Assembly (NCBI RefSeq): GCF_030268885.1
Contig: NZ_BSSA01000024.1
Coordinates: forward strand, 47,577-111,576
DNA from: Kitasatospora phosalacinea
Lineage (GTDB): Bacteria > Actinomycetota > Actinomycetes > Streptomycetales > Streptomycetaceae
DNA length: 64,000 nt
Direction of reading: 5' to 3'
Part shown: piece by piece, positions 1 to 7,896 of the stretch
Layout: every line of letters begins with the position of its first letter
Numbering within the stretch: the first letter of the stretch is position 1
Program-made: the position numbers and the translations under genes
Notes under the pieces: generated by a model
What the model saw: only the letters and a program-made list of their open reading frames with translations
Told to the model about the DNA's origin: nothing
Databases searched by the model: none

Positions 1-556
1 CCGCGATCTGCTTCAACCCCGTCGCCGACCCCGACACCGCGTTCCACCCGCTCCACGAACTCGCCGAGTACGCACCATCGTTGATCTGCAACCCACCCCC
101 CGCCCCCAGATCGAACAGATGCGCCGTGCTCCCCACCATCGCCGCCGCCAACGGCACCACCGACGGAGCGGGGGAGGGCGTGGACGGGTAGGGATCGGCG
201 TGGTCGGCACCGAGTCCGACCTTGGGACCGCAGTACGGCCAGGCGTTCTGTCCCTGAACCGCGAGGACCTTCTCGCCGATCAGGATCTGCTGCTGCTTGG
301 TGGCGAGATCGGCCCGGGCCGCGTACTGCGTTCCGCCGAAAGCCGTCCAGGTGTCGGCCGAGAACTGCAGGCCGCCGTAGTAATTGTTGCCGCTGTTGAT
401 GCTCCAGTTCCCGCCGCTCTCGCACTGGGCCAGCGCGTCCCAGGTGGCGATGGAGGCAGCGGACGCCTGACCGGCCAGGAGGAGCGGAGCGGTCCCGGCG
501 ATCAAGGCGGCACCGGCGATCAAGGAGGAAAGTTTGCGCATGCGGAGGGAAGGCAT
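1..556 (-). CDS. Rpf-like secreted transglycosylase (3' end outside window)
   Basis: Likely a peptidoglycan-cleaving resuscitation-promoting-factor-type enzyme. The visible 185 residues begin with a signal peptide (about 1-33, cleavage near ASA-AS). A transglycosylase-like domain follows (about 35-112) with the motif CESGGNW and the presumed catalytic Glu46, plus two cysteines. A Ser/Pro linker (about 122-133) leads into a repeat module that is almost identical in DNA to the one in the CHAP protein next door. The start at 556 is preceded by AGGA; an internal ATG at 541 has no ribosome binding site. The C-terminus lies beyond base 1. Family placement is inferred from the domain order and the CESGG motif. 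Confidence 0.85.
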   Translation of the reverse strand, partial: MPSLRMRKLSSLIAGAALIAGTAPLLLAGQASAASIATWDALAQCESGGNWSINSGNNYYGGLQFSADTWTAFGGTQYAARADLATKQQQILIGEKVLAVQGQNAWPYCGPKVGLGADHADPYPSTPSPAPSVVPLAAAMVGSTAHLFDLGAGGGLQINDGAYSASSWSGWNAVSGSATGLKQIA

Positions 557-600
557 GGGTCGGTCCTGTTCTCGGGGAGGGGTATTCGGTGGGGCGACCA

Positions 601-633
601 CGGCCGGGCCCGCGTCTCCGGCGGGCCCGGCCG
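601..633 (-). terminator. Terminator hairpin after the CHAP gene
   Basis: Perfect 13-bp inverted repeat (601-613 with 621-633) around a 7-base loop, 14 bases past the stop of the CHAP gene and before the start of the Rpf-like gene. It has no T run, which is usual for streptomycetes. It implies that the two hydrolase genes are transcribed separately. Confidence 0.75.
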
Positions 634-646
634 ATGTGCGGGGGGT

Positions 647-2017
647 TTACAGGTCGTACCAGTTCGACCAGGTGTGGGAGTCCCAGCTGGCGTTGATGCC
701 GTGGACCTTGCCGTCCGCGGTGGACCCGAACACGTGAGCACCGTTGGCGTCCGGCACCGCCGCGATCTGCTTCAGCCCCGACCCCGGGACCGTGTTCCAC
801 CCGCCCCATGAACCCGCGCTGTAGTCACCGTCGTTGATGTGCAGCGTCCCGTCCGACGTCACGCCCAGCACGTGCGCCACCGAACCGATCTGCACCGCCG
901 CCACCTGCGTCACGTTCCCGCCACCCAGGCTGTACCAGCTCGACCAGGTGTGGGAGTCCCAACTCCCGTTCACCCCACCCACCGAACCGTCCGACATCAC
1001 CGCGAACACGTGCACGCCGTTGCCGTCCGGCACCGCCGCGATCTGCTTCAACCCCGACCCCGGGACCGTGTTCCACCCGCTCCACGAACCCGCGCTGTAG
1101 TCACCGTCGTTGATGTGCAGCGTCCCGTCCGACGTCAACGCGAACACGTGCGCCACCGAACCGATCTGCACCGCCGCCACCTGCGTCACGTTCCCGCCAC
1201 CCAGGCTGTACCAACTCGACCAGGTGTGGGAGTCCCAACTCCCGTTCACCCCACCCACCGAACCGTCCGACATCACCGCGAACACATGCGCACCGTTACC
1301 GTCCGGCACCGCCGCGATCTGCTTCAACCCCGTCGCCGACCCCGACACCGCGTTCCACCCGCTCCACGAACTCGCCGAGTACGCACCATCGTTGATCTGC
1401 AACCCACCCCCCGCCCCCAGATCGAACAGATGCGCCGTACTCCCCACCATCGCCGCCGCCAACGGCACCACCGACGGAGCGGGGCTGTCGTCCCGGCCGC
1501 CGATGGGCGAGACGTAGCCGCTGACCCGCTTGGAGCCGTAGTAGCCGCTCGCGCTGATGACGCCGCGGGTGACGTAGCCTCCGCCCTGGTTGCCGCCGAT
1601 GGTGCCGATGGTGCCGTCGGCGTTGATGCTGGTGACGATGGCGACGTGCGCGGCCCAGTCGCTGCCGTTGTAGTCGAAGACGACGGCGTCGCCGATGTGC
1701 GGGGTACCGGTGAGGCCGCCGTTGTAGTGGGCGAAGCTGGCTGCGGCCGCAGTGAGCCCGGAGACGTTGACGCCGTCCTGGCTCCAGACCCACTTGGCGA
1801 AGTCGGCGCACCAGTCCTCGTTGGCGCTGTTGTAGTAGCCGTAGGTGCCGGCGCTGTTCAGGCCGGACCCGCTGTTGCCGAGGTTGGCGGCGGCGATTGT
1901 GCCGATCGTCGTCCCGACCGAGGCGGAGGCGGTGGTGGTGCCGAGCGCGAGGGAGAGCGGGAGGGACGCGGCGGCGATGGCGAGGGCGAGGCCACGGCGA
2001 ATACTCTTCATGTTCAT
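647..2017 (-). CDS. Secreted CHAP-domain amidase/endopeptidase with C-terminal repeats
   Basis: 456 residues. Signal peptide about 1-33. A CHAP domain (about 60-150) contains the expected Cys (Cys70 in EDWCADFAKWV) and His (His124 in WAAHVAIV) of a peptidoglycan amidase or endopeptidase. From about residue 180 to the end run about six repeats of roughly 45 residues with recurring GLKQIAAVPD, AHVF.V.SDG and SW..W motifs, resembling beta-propeller or lectin-like blades that probably bind wall polymers. The start at 2017 has GGAG seven bases upstream. The repeat module is shared with the adjacent Rpf-like gene. The wall-binding role is inferred. Confidence 0.88.
   Translation of the reverse strand: MNMKSIRRGLALAIAAASLPLSLALGTTTASASVGTTIGTIAAANLGNSGSGLNSAGTYGYYNSANEDWCADFAKWVWSQDGVNVSGLTAAAASFAHYNGGLTGTPHIGDAVVFDYNGSDWAAHVAIVTSINADGTIGTIGGNQGGGYVTRGVISASGYYGSKRVSGYVSPIGGRDDSPAPSVVPLAAAMVGSTAHLFDLGAGGGLQINDGAYSASSWSGWNAVSGSATGLKQIAAVPDGNGAHVFAVMSDGSVGGVNGSWDSHTWSSWYSLGGGNVTQVAAVQIGSVAHVFALTSDGTLHINDGDYSAGSWSGWNTVPGSGLKQIAAVPDGNGVHVFAVMSDGSVGGVNGSWDSHTWSSWYSLGGGNVTQVAAVQIGSVAHVLGVTSDGTLHINDGDYSAGSWGGWNTVPGSGLKQIAAVPDANGAHVFGSTADGKVHGINASWDSHTWSNWYDL
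751..1302. repeat. Two tandem 276-bp coding repeats
   Basis: Units 751-1026 and 1027-1302 are nearly identical and each encodes 92 residues (two repeat blades) of the CHAP protein. A third copy begins at 1303 and then diverges. The high DNA identity points to recent internal duplication or homogenisation. Confidence 0.85.
1312..1484. repeat. 173-bp duplication shared with bases 1-173
   Basis: Bases 1-173 match 1312-1484 with one mismatch (128 against 1439). The segment encodes the start of the repeat module in both the Rpf-like and the CHAP protein. Identity stops abruptly at the linker upstream of the module, and the rest of the match lies outside the window. Confidence 0.95.
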
Positions 2018-2255
2018 GTCATTACTCCGGATGGCGAACGGCGGAAGCCTGGACGTCTGACAGCGGCGACGGGACCCCCGGCCGCCCCCGGGACGGCTGC
2101 CCTGCAGGAGCAGCGGTCTCCGGTGCCCGCCCCGGTCACTCCGGGGCGGCGACCACTACTCTGTCGATCCGGAACGGGCACCGGAAGGCTTCACCGGTGT
2201 CCGCAACCCGCCAGTCCGACACCGGACAACAACTCGTGTCCATGTCATGAAAGCG
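2018..2255 (-). promoter_or_regulatory. Upstream leader region of the CHAP gene
   Basis: 238 bases without a gene. Two structures are visible: an 8-bp inverted repeat (2194-2201 with 2218-2225, CCGGTGTC) and a stem-loop with 9-bp arms (2127-2135 with 2141-2149). Wall-hydrolase genes in streptomycetes often carry a c-di-AMP (ydaO) riboswitch. I looked for its conserved blocks and could not recognise them, so the region is described only as structured leader or operator DNA. Confidence 0.4.
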
Positions 2256-2284
2256 CCGGGGGCGGAGTCCGCCTCCGCCCCCGG
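2256..2284 (-). terminator. Terminator of the SMC-like operon
   Basis: Perfect 12-bp inverted repeat (2256-2267 with 2273-2284) with a 5-base loop, about 20 bases past the stop of the SMC-like gene. It closes the three-gene operon and separates it from the CHAP gene. Confidence 0.8.
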
Positions 2285-2303
2285 CCCCCGGGTCCGTTCG
2301 GGG

Positions 2304-5300
2304 CTACTCCGGCTTGCGGAACACCCTGGTCGCGGTGATCTCCCCGTGGATCGTCGGCCCGTCCGGGCCCTGCGGGGCCGGGAGGCCGGGGCGCAGGTGC
2401 TCCTCCACCGAGATGTACTTCAGGCCCGCCCGCAGGTCGGCGTCGTTGCGCAGCCGGATGACGAGGGGGAACTCGGCCAGCGCGGTGGTGTCGAACAGGC
2501 CGGTGGTGTAGATGAGTTGGACGCCGAGCGCGTCGGCGACGGCACGCTGCAGCTCCAGCAGGTAGGTCGCGTTGGCGCGGCCGATCGGGTTGTCGAGGAA
2601 GAGCGTCCCGGCGTGCCGCAGCTGGGACTGGCCGCGGTCGTTGGCGCGCAGCGCGGCCATCGTGCAGTAGAGGGCGATCGCGGCGGTGAGCAGCTGGCCG
2701 CCGGAGAAGACGTCCGACATCTGGCCGACCGAGACGCGTTCGGCGCGCAGCACCGCGTCCGGCTTGAGGATCTCGACCGAGACGCCCCTGGGGCCGATCG
2801 CCGCGGCGACGCCGCGCAGCAGCAGCGACATGCCGTCGCGGCGCAGGTCGGAGTTCTTCCTGACGGCGGAGCGGGTGGCCTCGTCGATGACCTCGCCGAG
2901 CCGTTCGACCAGGACGGCGTGGTCCGGGTCCTCGAAACGGATCCGCAGGAACTCCTGGCCCGACCACTCGCCGAGGCCCTCGGGGAGGCGGGAGAGGCGC
3001 TGGGCGGCGCGCAGGGTGCCGAGCGAGGTCTCGACCAGGCCGCGCAGCCGGTCGACGATGGAGGAGCGGTTGCGCTCCAACTGGGCGAGCTCGTCGGTGA
3101 GGACGCGCAGCCGGGGCGCGAACGCGGCGGCCCAGGCGGCGGCGTGGTCGGGCAGCGCGGCGGCGGGCAGTTCGCGGATCTGCTGCCGGGCGGGGGTGCG
3201 GACGGCCTCGTAGCGGGCGGCGTTGGCGTGCCGGACGAGGGCGTCGGCGGCGTCGCGGACGGCGAGTTCGGCGCCGGTGAGCTCGGTGGCGGCGGTGCGC
3301 ATGGCGCGCCGGGTGTCGGTGACGGCGGCCCGGGCGGCGGCGAGCGAGCCGAGGTAGGCGTCGGCTTCGACGTCGCTCTCCTCGCCGTTGTCGCGCAGGG
3401 CGTCGCGGAGCTGTCCGGCGAGTTCCTCGAAGTCCGCGGCGGCGGCCTGCGCCTGGTCCAGCGTCCGCTGCAGGTCGCCGTGCTCGGTGCGGGCGGCCTC
3501 GACGCGTTCGCGGCGTTCGGCGAGCAGCGCGGTGGCGGTGCGCAGCAGGGCCTGGGCGTGCTCGGGGTCGGCGGGGAGCAGGTCCTCGGGGAGTTCGGTG
3601 TGCGCCTCGCCGTTCACCGGGGCGGAGCGTTCGGCGTCGCCGCGCAGGCGGCCGACCTCCTCGGAGGCGGCGCCGGAGCGGGCCTCGATGAGGGTGACGA
3701 GTTCCTCGGCGCGGGCGGCGGCGGCCTGCCGGGCGGGGCCGTCGGCGCCGTCGGGGCTGGCGAGGAGTTCCTCGGCGCGGGCCTTGACCTTGTTGCTGAG
3801 CCGGTCCAGCTCGGCCGCGGCGGCGGTCTCGTCGCTCTCGGCGCGGGCCTGTTCGGCGCGCAGGTCGGCGCCGACGCCGACCTTCTCGTAGAGCTGGGCG
3901 GCGGCCCGGTATGCCTCGCGGAGGGCGGGCAGCGAGGCGGGGGTGACGGTGGGGTCGGGTGCGGCGCTGGTGTCGACGGCGGCGATCTCGGCGCGTTCGC
4001 CGCGCAGGGTGCGGGCGGTGCGGCGGGCGTCGTCGGCGGCGCGCTGGGCGGCGCGGCGGTCCTCGTCGCAGGTGCGGGCGCGTTCGGCGCACTGGGCCTG
4101 GCGGCGTTCGCACTCGACGGTGTCCTCGGCGAGTTCGCGCAGGCGGCGGGTCCAGTTGGCGCGTTCGCGCAGCCGGAAGGCGAGTCCTTCGAGGGCGTCG
4201 GCGCGGCGGCGGGCGCGCTGGGCGCGCTCCCGGCACTCCTCGTGGCGGGCGGCGGCGGCCTGGTGCTCGGCGTCGGCGTCGGCGCGGTCGGCCCGCAGGG
4301 TGGCGAGTTCGGCGGCGGTGGTCTCGGCGTGCAGGGCGGCCGCGGCGGCGCTCTCGGCGAGTTCGGCGAGGGTGCCGGGCGGGCAGCTGGCGTGCCAGGA
4401 GGCGAGCCGGGCGGCGAGGGCGCGGTCGCCGCCGAGGCGGGCGGCGAGTTCGCGGATGTGCTCCTCGCGGGCGGTGGCGCGGGTGCGCAGTTCGCGGCGC
4501 TCGTCGTCGGCGGCGGTCTCGTTGTGCATGGCCGGGTTGGGCGGCACCAGGAAGAACGCGGGCTCGCCCTCGATCGGGGCGATCAGGGCGGCGGCGGTGC
4601 CGACGGCGACGGTGGAACGCGGCAGCAGGGCGGCGGCGGCGAGCGCCTCGCGGGCCCGCTCCAGCGAGGCGGGGTCGGTGACCACGACGCCGTCGACGAG
4701 TTCGGGGCGGGCGGCGAGGATGGCGTCGTGGTCGGCGGGGTCGACGGACTGGGCGAGGTAGCGCCAGCCGGGGAGGGCGGGGATGCCCTGCTCGCCGAGG
4801 TGCTCGACGGTGGCGAGGACGTCGGGGCCGGGCGGCAGCAGGCCGCCGTCGCCGAGGGCGGCGAGGATGCGGGAGTCGTCGGCGGCGGCGGTGCGCAGGT
4901 CGAACAGGGTGCGTTCGGCGGTGGCCACCGACTGGTCGAGCAGTTCGCGCAGGTCCTCGGCGCTGGCGTCCAGCAGGCGCGGGGTGAGGAAGCCCTCGGA
5001 CTCCTCGGCGCCGTCCTGGTAGGGCGTCAGGGAGAGCAGTTCGGCGAGCCGGGGTTCGGCGGCGAGCTGGGCGGCGGTGCGCTGCTCGGCGGCCAGGGCG
5101 CGGTCGGCGGCGGTGCGGGCGTCGGCGGCGCGGGCGGCGGCGAGTTCGGCGCGGGCCTCGGCGGCGGCGGCTTCGCGGGCCCGGACGGCGCTGTGCTCGG
5201 CGGCGGTGCGGGCCTGTTCGAGCGCCTCGGTGGCGGCCTGCTCGGCGTCGGCGGCGTGCAGGGCGGCGCGGGCCGGGTCGGGCTCGGCGCCGGAGTCGTC

Positions 5301-6854
5301 GATCCAGCCCGCTTCGACGGCGGCGGCGGTCTCCTGCTCGACCTCGGCGAGGCGCTGGCGCAGGTGCTCGGCCTCGGAGCGGGCCTTCTGCGCGGCGGTG
5401 GCGGCGGCGGTGGCCTCGGACTGGGCGGTGGCGCCGTCCTCCTGCAGTTCCCCGGCGCGCAGTTCCTCCTGGTCGGCGCGGGCCTCGGCGTTCGCGGCGG
5501 CGGCTTCGAGGGCGCGGGCGAGGGCTCCGGCGGCCCGGTCGCGGGCGGCGAGGGCGGGGGCGGCGTCGAGTTCGGCCTCGCGGATGGCGGCGGCGACCCG
5601 CCCGGCCCGGTCGGCGGCGGCGCGGTGCCGCAGGACGGCCTCGGCGGCCTGCCAGGCGGCGAACTGGGCGCGGGCGTCGGTGAGTTCGCGGCGCAGCCGG
5701 GCGGCTTCGGCGGTGGCCGCCTCCAGGCCCAGCGTGGCGTGCCGGTAGGTGAGTTCGGAGACGATCAGCGAGTGCCGGGTGCGGTCGGTCTCGGCGGCGG
5801 TGACGGCGCTCGCGGCGGCGGCGACCTCGACGGCCAGGTCGTGGACGCGGTCGCGTTCGACGGCGGAGCGGGCGGTGAGCGACAGCGCGAGCTTGCGGGT
5901 GCGGCGTTCGGCGGCGCGGTGGCCCTCGCGGACGGTCTCGCGGGCGGCGGTGGCGTCGACGATGCGCTGCAGCAGGTCGACCGAGCCGGCCGTGAAGTCG
6001 CGTTCGGCGGTGAGTTCGGCGCGGCGGCCGAGCTTGGCGGCGAAGCCGTGGACGAGGTCGGCGAGGCCGTCGGTGTCGCGGGTGTCGGTGACGGCGCGCA
6101 GCAGCAGGTCGGTGAAGTCGGCGTCGTTGCGGACCGCGAACAGGCCGGCCGCCTCGCCCTCGTCGGCGTTCATCTCGCGCTGGTAGCGGAAGAGTTCGGG
6201 GTCGAGCCCGAGGGCGCCGAGGTGCTCGATCCAGCGGTCGTGGATCTCCTCGAAGGTGACGTCGAGGTGGGGCTGGGCCTTGCCGGCCTCGGTGAGGGCG
6301 TCGCGGAAGCCCTTCATGGTGCGGCGGCGGCCGCGGACCTTCTGGTCGCCGGTGAGGGCGGGGCGTTCGGCGACCGGCAGGCCGTCCAGGGTGAGGCCGG
6401 GGCCGGGCCGGAAGGAGTACCAGAGTTCGGCGAACTTCCGCGGGTCGGAGGAGACCTGGCGGCCGCGCCACTCGCTGACCTTGCCGACCACGATGAGTTC
6501 GCCGGTGACGGTGTGCTGCCACTCCAGGGCGACGTGGCCGCAGTCGTCGGCGAGCAGGAACTTGCGCAGCACGCCGGAGGAGGCGCCGCCGAGGGTGTTG
6601 CGGTGGCCGGGCAGCATCACCGAGAAGATCAGCTTGAGCAGGACGGACTTGCCGCCGCCGTTCTCCAGGAACAGCACGCCGGCGGGCGCGGGGCGGCGCT
6701 GCGGGCCCTCGGGCTCCTCGCCGAACAGGCCGATCTGCTGGGGCTGCGGCTCGGGCACCGGTTCGCCGACTCCGCGCAGGTCGAGCACCGTGTCGGCGTA
6801 GCGGGCGCCGGCCGGTCCGATCGAGTACAGGCGGACCCGGTTCAGCTCGTACAT
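2304..6854 (-). CDS. SMC-like ATPase (MksB/JetC-type), third gene of a condensin-like operon
   Basis: 1516 residues with the architecture of a long coiled-coil ABC-type ATPase. The N-terminal head has a Walker A motif (NGGGKS, about 65-70). Long Ala/Glu/Arg-rich coiled coils fill the middle, and a region near 640-760 may be the hinge. The C-terminal head has the signature FSGGQ and a Walker B motif TLFLDNPIGRAN. It probably forms the DNA-loop-extruding motor with the two upstream genes. AGGAG lies upstream of the ATG. The N-terminus does not look like TIGR02680 (Wadjet type II JetC). No nuclease subunit lies next to it. MksB/JetC-like is an architectural assignment; the exact family is unknown. 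Confidence 0.8.
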   Translation of the reverse strand: MYELNRVRLYSIGPAGARYADTVLDLRGVGEPVPEPQPQQIGLFGEEPEGPQRRPAPAGVLFLENGGGKSVLLKLIFSVMLPGHRNTLGGASSGVLRKFLLADDCGHVALEWQHTVTGELIVVGKVSEWRGRQVSSDPRKFAELWYSFRPGPGLTLDGLPVAERPALTGDQKVRGRRRTMKGFRDALTEAGKAQPHLDVTFEEIHDRWIEHLGALGLDPELFRYQREMNADEGEAAGLFAVRNDADFTDLLLRAVTDTRDTDGLADLVHGFAAKLGRRAELTAERDFTAGSVDLLQRIVDATAARETVREGHRAAERRTRKLALSLTARSAVERDRVHDLAVEVAAAASAVTAAETDRTRHSLIVSELTYRHATLGLEAATAEAARLRRELTDARAQFAAWQAAEAVLRHRAAADRAGRVAAAIREAELDAAPALAARDRAAGALARALEAAAANAEARADQEELRAGELQEDGATAQSEATAAATAAQKARSEAEHLRQRLAEVEQETAAAVEAGWIDDSGAEPDPARAALHAADAEQAATEALEQARTAAEHSAVRAREAAAAEARAELAAARAADARTAADRALAAEQRTAAQLAAEPRLAELLSLTPYQDGAEESEGFLTPRLLDASAEDLRELLDQSVATAERTLFDLRTAAADDSRILAALGDGGLLPPGPDVLATVEHLGEQGIPALPGWRYLAQSVDPADHDAILAARPELVDGVVVTDPASLERAREALAAAALLPRSTVAVGTAAALIAPIEGEPAFFLVPPNPAMHNETAADDERRELRTRATAREEHIRELAARLGGDRALAARLASWHASCPPGTLAELAESAAAAALHAETTAAELATLRADRADADAEHQAAAARHEECRERAQRARRRADALEGLAFRLRERANWTRRLRELAEDTVECERRQAQCAERARTCDEDRRAAQRAADDARRTARTLRGERAEIAAVDTSAAPDPTVTPASLPALREAYRAAAQLYEKVGVGADLRAEQARAESDETAAAAELDRLSNKVKARAEELLASPDGADGPARQAAAARAEELVTLIEARSGAASEEVGRLRGDAERSAPVNGEAHTELPEDLLPADPEHAQALLRTATALLAERRERVEAARTEHGDLQRTLDQAQAAAADFEELAGQLRDALRDNGEESDVEADAYLGSLAAARAAVTDTRRAMRTAATELTGAELAVRDAADALVRHANAARYEAVRTPARQQIRELPAAALPDHAAAWAAAFAPRLRVLTDELAQLERNRSSIVDRLRGLVETSLGTLRAAQRLSRLPEGLGEWSGQEFLRIRFEDPDHAVLVERLGEVIDEATRSAVRKNSDLRRDGMSLLLRGVAAAIGPRGVSVEILKPDAVLRAERVSVGQMSDVFSGGQLLTAAIALYCTMAALRANDRGQSQLRHAGTLFLDNPIGRANATYLLELQRAVADALGVQLIYTTGLFDTTALAEFPLVIRLRNDADLRAGLKYISVEEHLRPGLPAPQGPDGPTIHGEITATRVFRKPE

Positions 6855-6911
6855 GTGCGGTGGTTCTCCTGAAGCTGTCTCAGCCGTGCCGAGGGTGGAT
6901 CGGAGGGCGGG

Positions 6912-7793
6912 TCAGAGGGCGTGGAACGGCAGGCCGGCGTCGGCCACCAGCTCGTCGCTCTCGTCGGGCGGGGCCAGGGTGGGGGTGCCGTCGCTGACCG
7001 GGACGACGCCCAGGTCGAGGAGCTCGGCCATCGCGGCGCCGCCCGCCAGGTCGCGGACCTGCAGCTGGTAGCGGGCGGTGGTGCGGTAGGTGCCGCCGGA
7101 GTCGTCGGAGGTCTTCTGCAGGAAGCCGGAGTCGACCAGGAAGGACACCGCCTTGGAGACGATGCCGGTGGTGGAGCCGGCCAGGCGGCGGGCGTCCTTG
7201 GTGGCGCCGGTCGCGGAGCGGCGGGCCCAGACCCGCCAGGCGGCCTCCAGGCCGGGGGCGTCGCTGGCCGGGTCGGTGTTGGTGCCCTCGGCCTCGGCGC
7301 GCTCCTCCAGGCGGCGGCAGGCCTGCCGGACGAAGGCGTCCACGCCGTTGACGGTGACCCGGCCGAGGTAGCCGTCGTCGGCGAGGTCCTCGGGGCGGGG
7401 GAAGGCGAGCGCGGCGACCGCGAGGTGGGCCAGGCCGTGCAGGAAGCGGTCGGTGGACTCGGAGGCGGCGCGCCGCGAGTAGTCGCCCATCCGGACGGCG
7501 AACACCGAGTCCTCGGCGGCGGCGACGGCCATCCCGGCCCGGGCGGAGACCTCCAGCACGACCAGGCCCATGCCGGTGGCGACGGCGTCGGCGAGCCGCC
7601 CGAACGGCGGGTCCTCCCGGTAGCGGCGCACCAGTTCGCCGTACTCGGCGTCCCGGGCGGGCAGCAGCTTGGCCTGCAGGCCGAAGGAGACCAGCCGGGC
7701 GGCCTCGGCGACGTCCGCCGGGCTGATCGGCGCGGGCCCGGCGGCGGCCGGTTCGCTCTCGGGCGGTGTCCACGCCTCGCTGGTGGTGGTCAT
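6912..7793 (-). CDS. Winged-helix kite-like subunit (MksE/JetB-type)
   Basis: 293 residues. After a Pro/Ala-rich N-terminal tail (1-25) the protein is mostly helical. A winged-helix-like C-terminal segment (about 205-250) contains GIVSKAVSFLVDSGFLQ followed by TYRTTARYQLQV, the pattern of MksE/JetB kite proteins that bind the kleisin. It lies 57 bases upstream of the SMC-like gene and about 100 bases downstream of the kleisin-like gene. GGAGCG precedes the ATG by seven bases. The role is inferred from gene order and fold; no catalytic motif is visible. Confidence 0.65.
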   Translation of the reverse strand: MTTTSEAWTPPESEPAAAGPAPISPADVAEAARLVSFGLQAKLLPARDAEYGELVRRYREDPPFGRLADAVATGMGLVVLEVSARAGMAVAAAEDSVFAVRMGDYSRRAASESTDRFLHGLAHLAVAALAFPRPEDLADDGYLGRVTVNGVDAFVRQACRRLEERAEAEGTNTDPASDAPGLEAAWRVWARRSATGATKDARRLAGSTTGIVSKAVSFLVDSGFLQKTSDDSGGTYRTTARYQLQVRDLAGGAAMAELLDLGVVPVSDGTPTLAPPDESDELVADAGLPFHAL

Positions 7794-7896
7794 CCGAGCG
7801 CTCCTTCGATCCGGGCGGTGCGAGTGGTGCAGGTGGTACAGGTGGTGCGGGTACGGCGCGTGCGGGGGGCGGTGCGGGTGCTGCGGGCGGCGCGGG

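Noticed and set aside
2018..2303. c-di-AMP (ydaO) riboswitch upstream of the CHAP gene
   Set aside because: Expected from the gene type, but the conserved sequence blocks were not found on reading the leader.
2247..6872. Very long open frame on the plus strand opposite the SMC-like gene
   Set aside because: It is a GC-bias shadow: Gly/Val/Ala-rich, with no domain motif, while the minus-strand frame has intact ATPase motifs.
7794..7896. Short tandem CACCACCTG-like repeats between the kleisin-like and kite-like genes
   Set aside because: Low-complexity spacer without symmetry or a conserved motif; no function can be supported.
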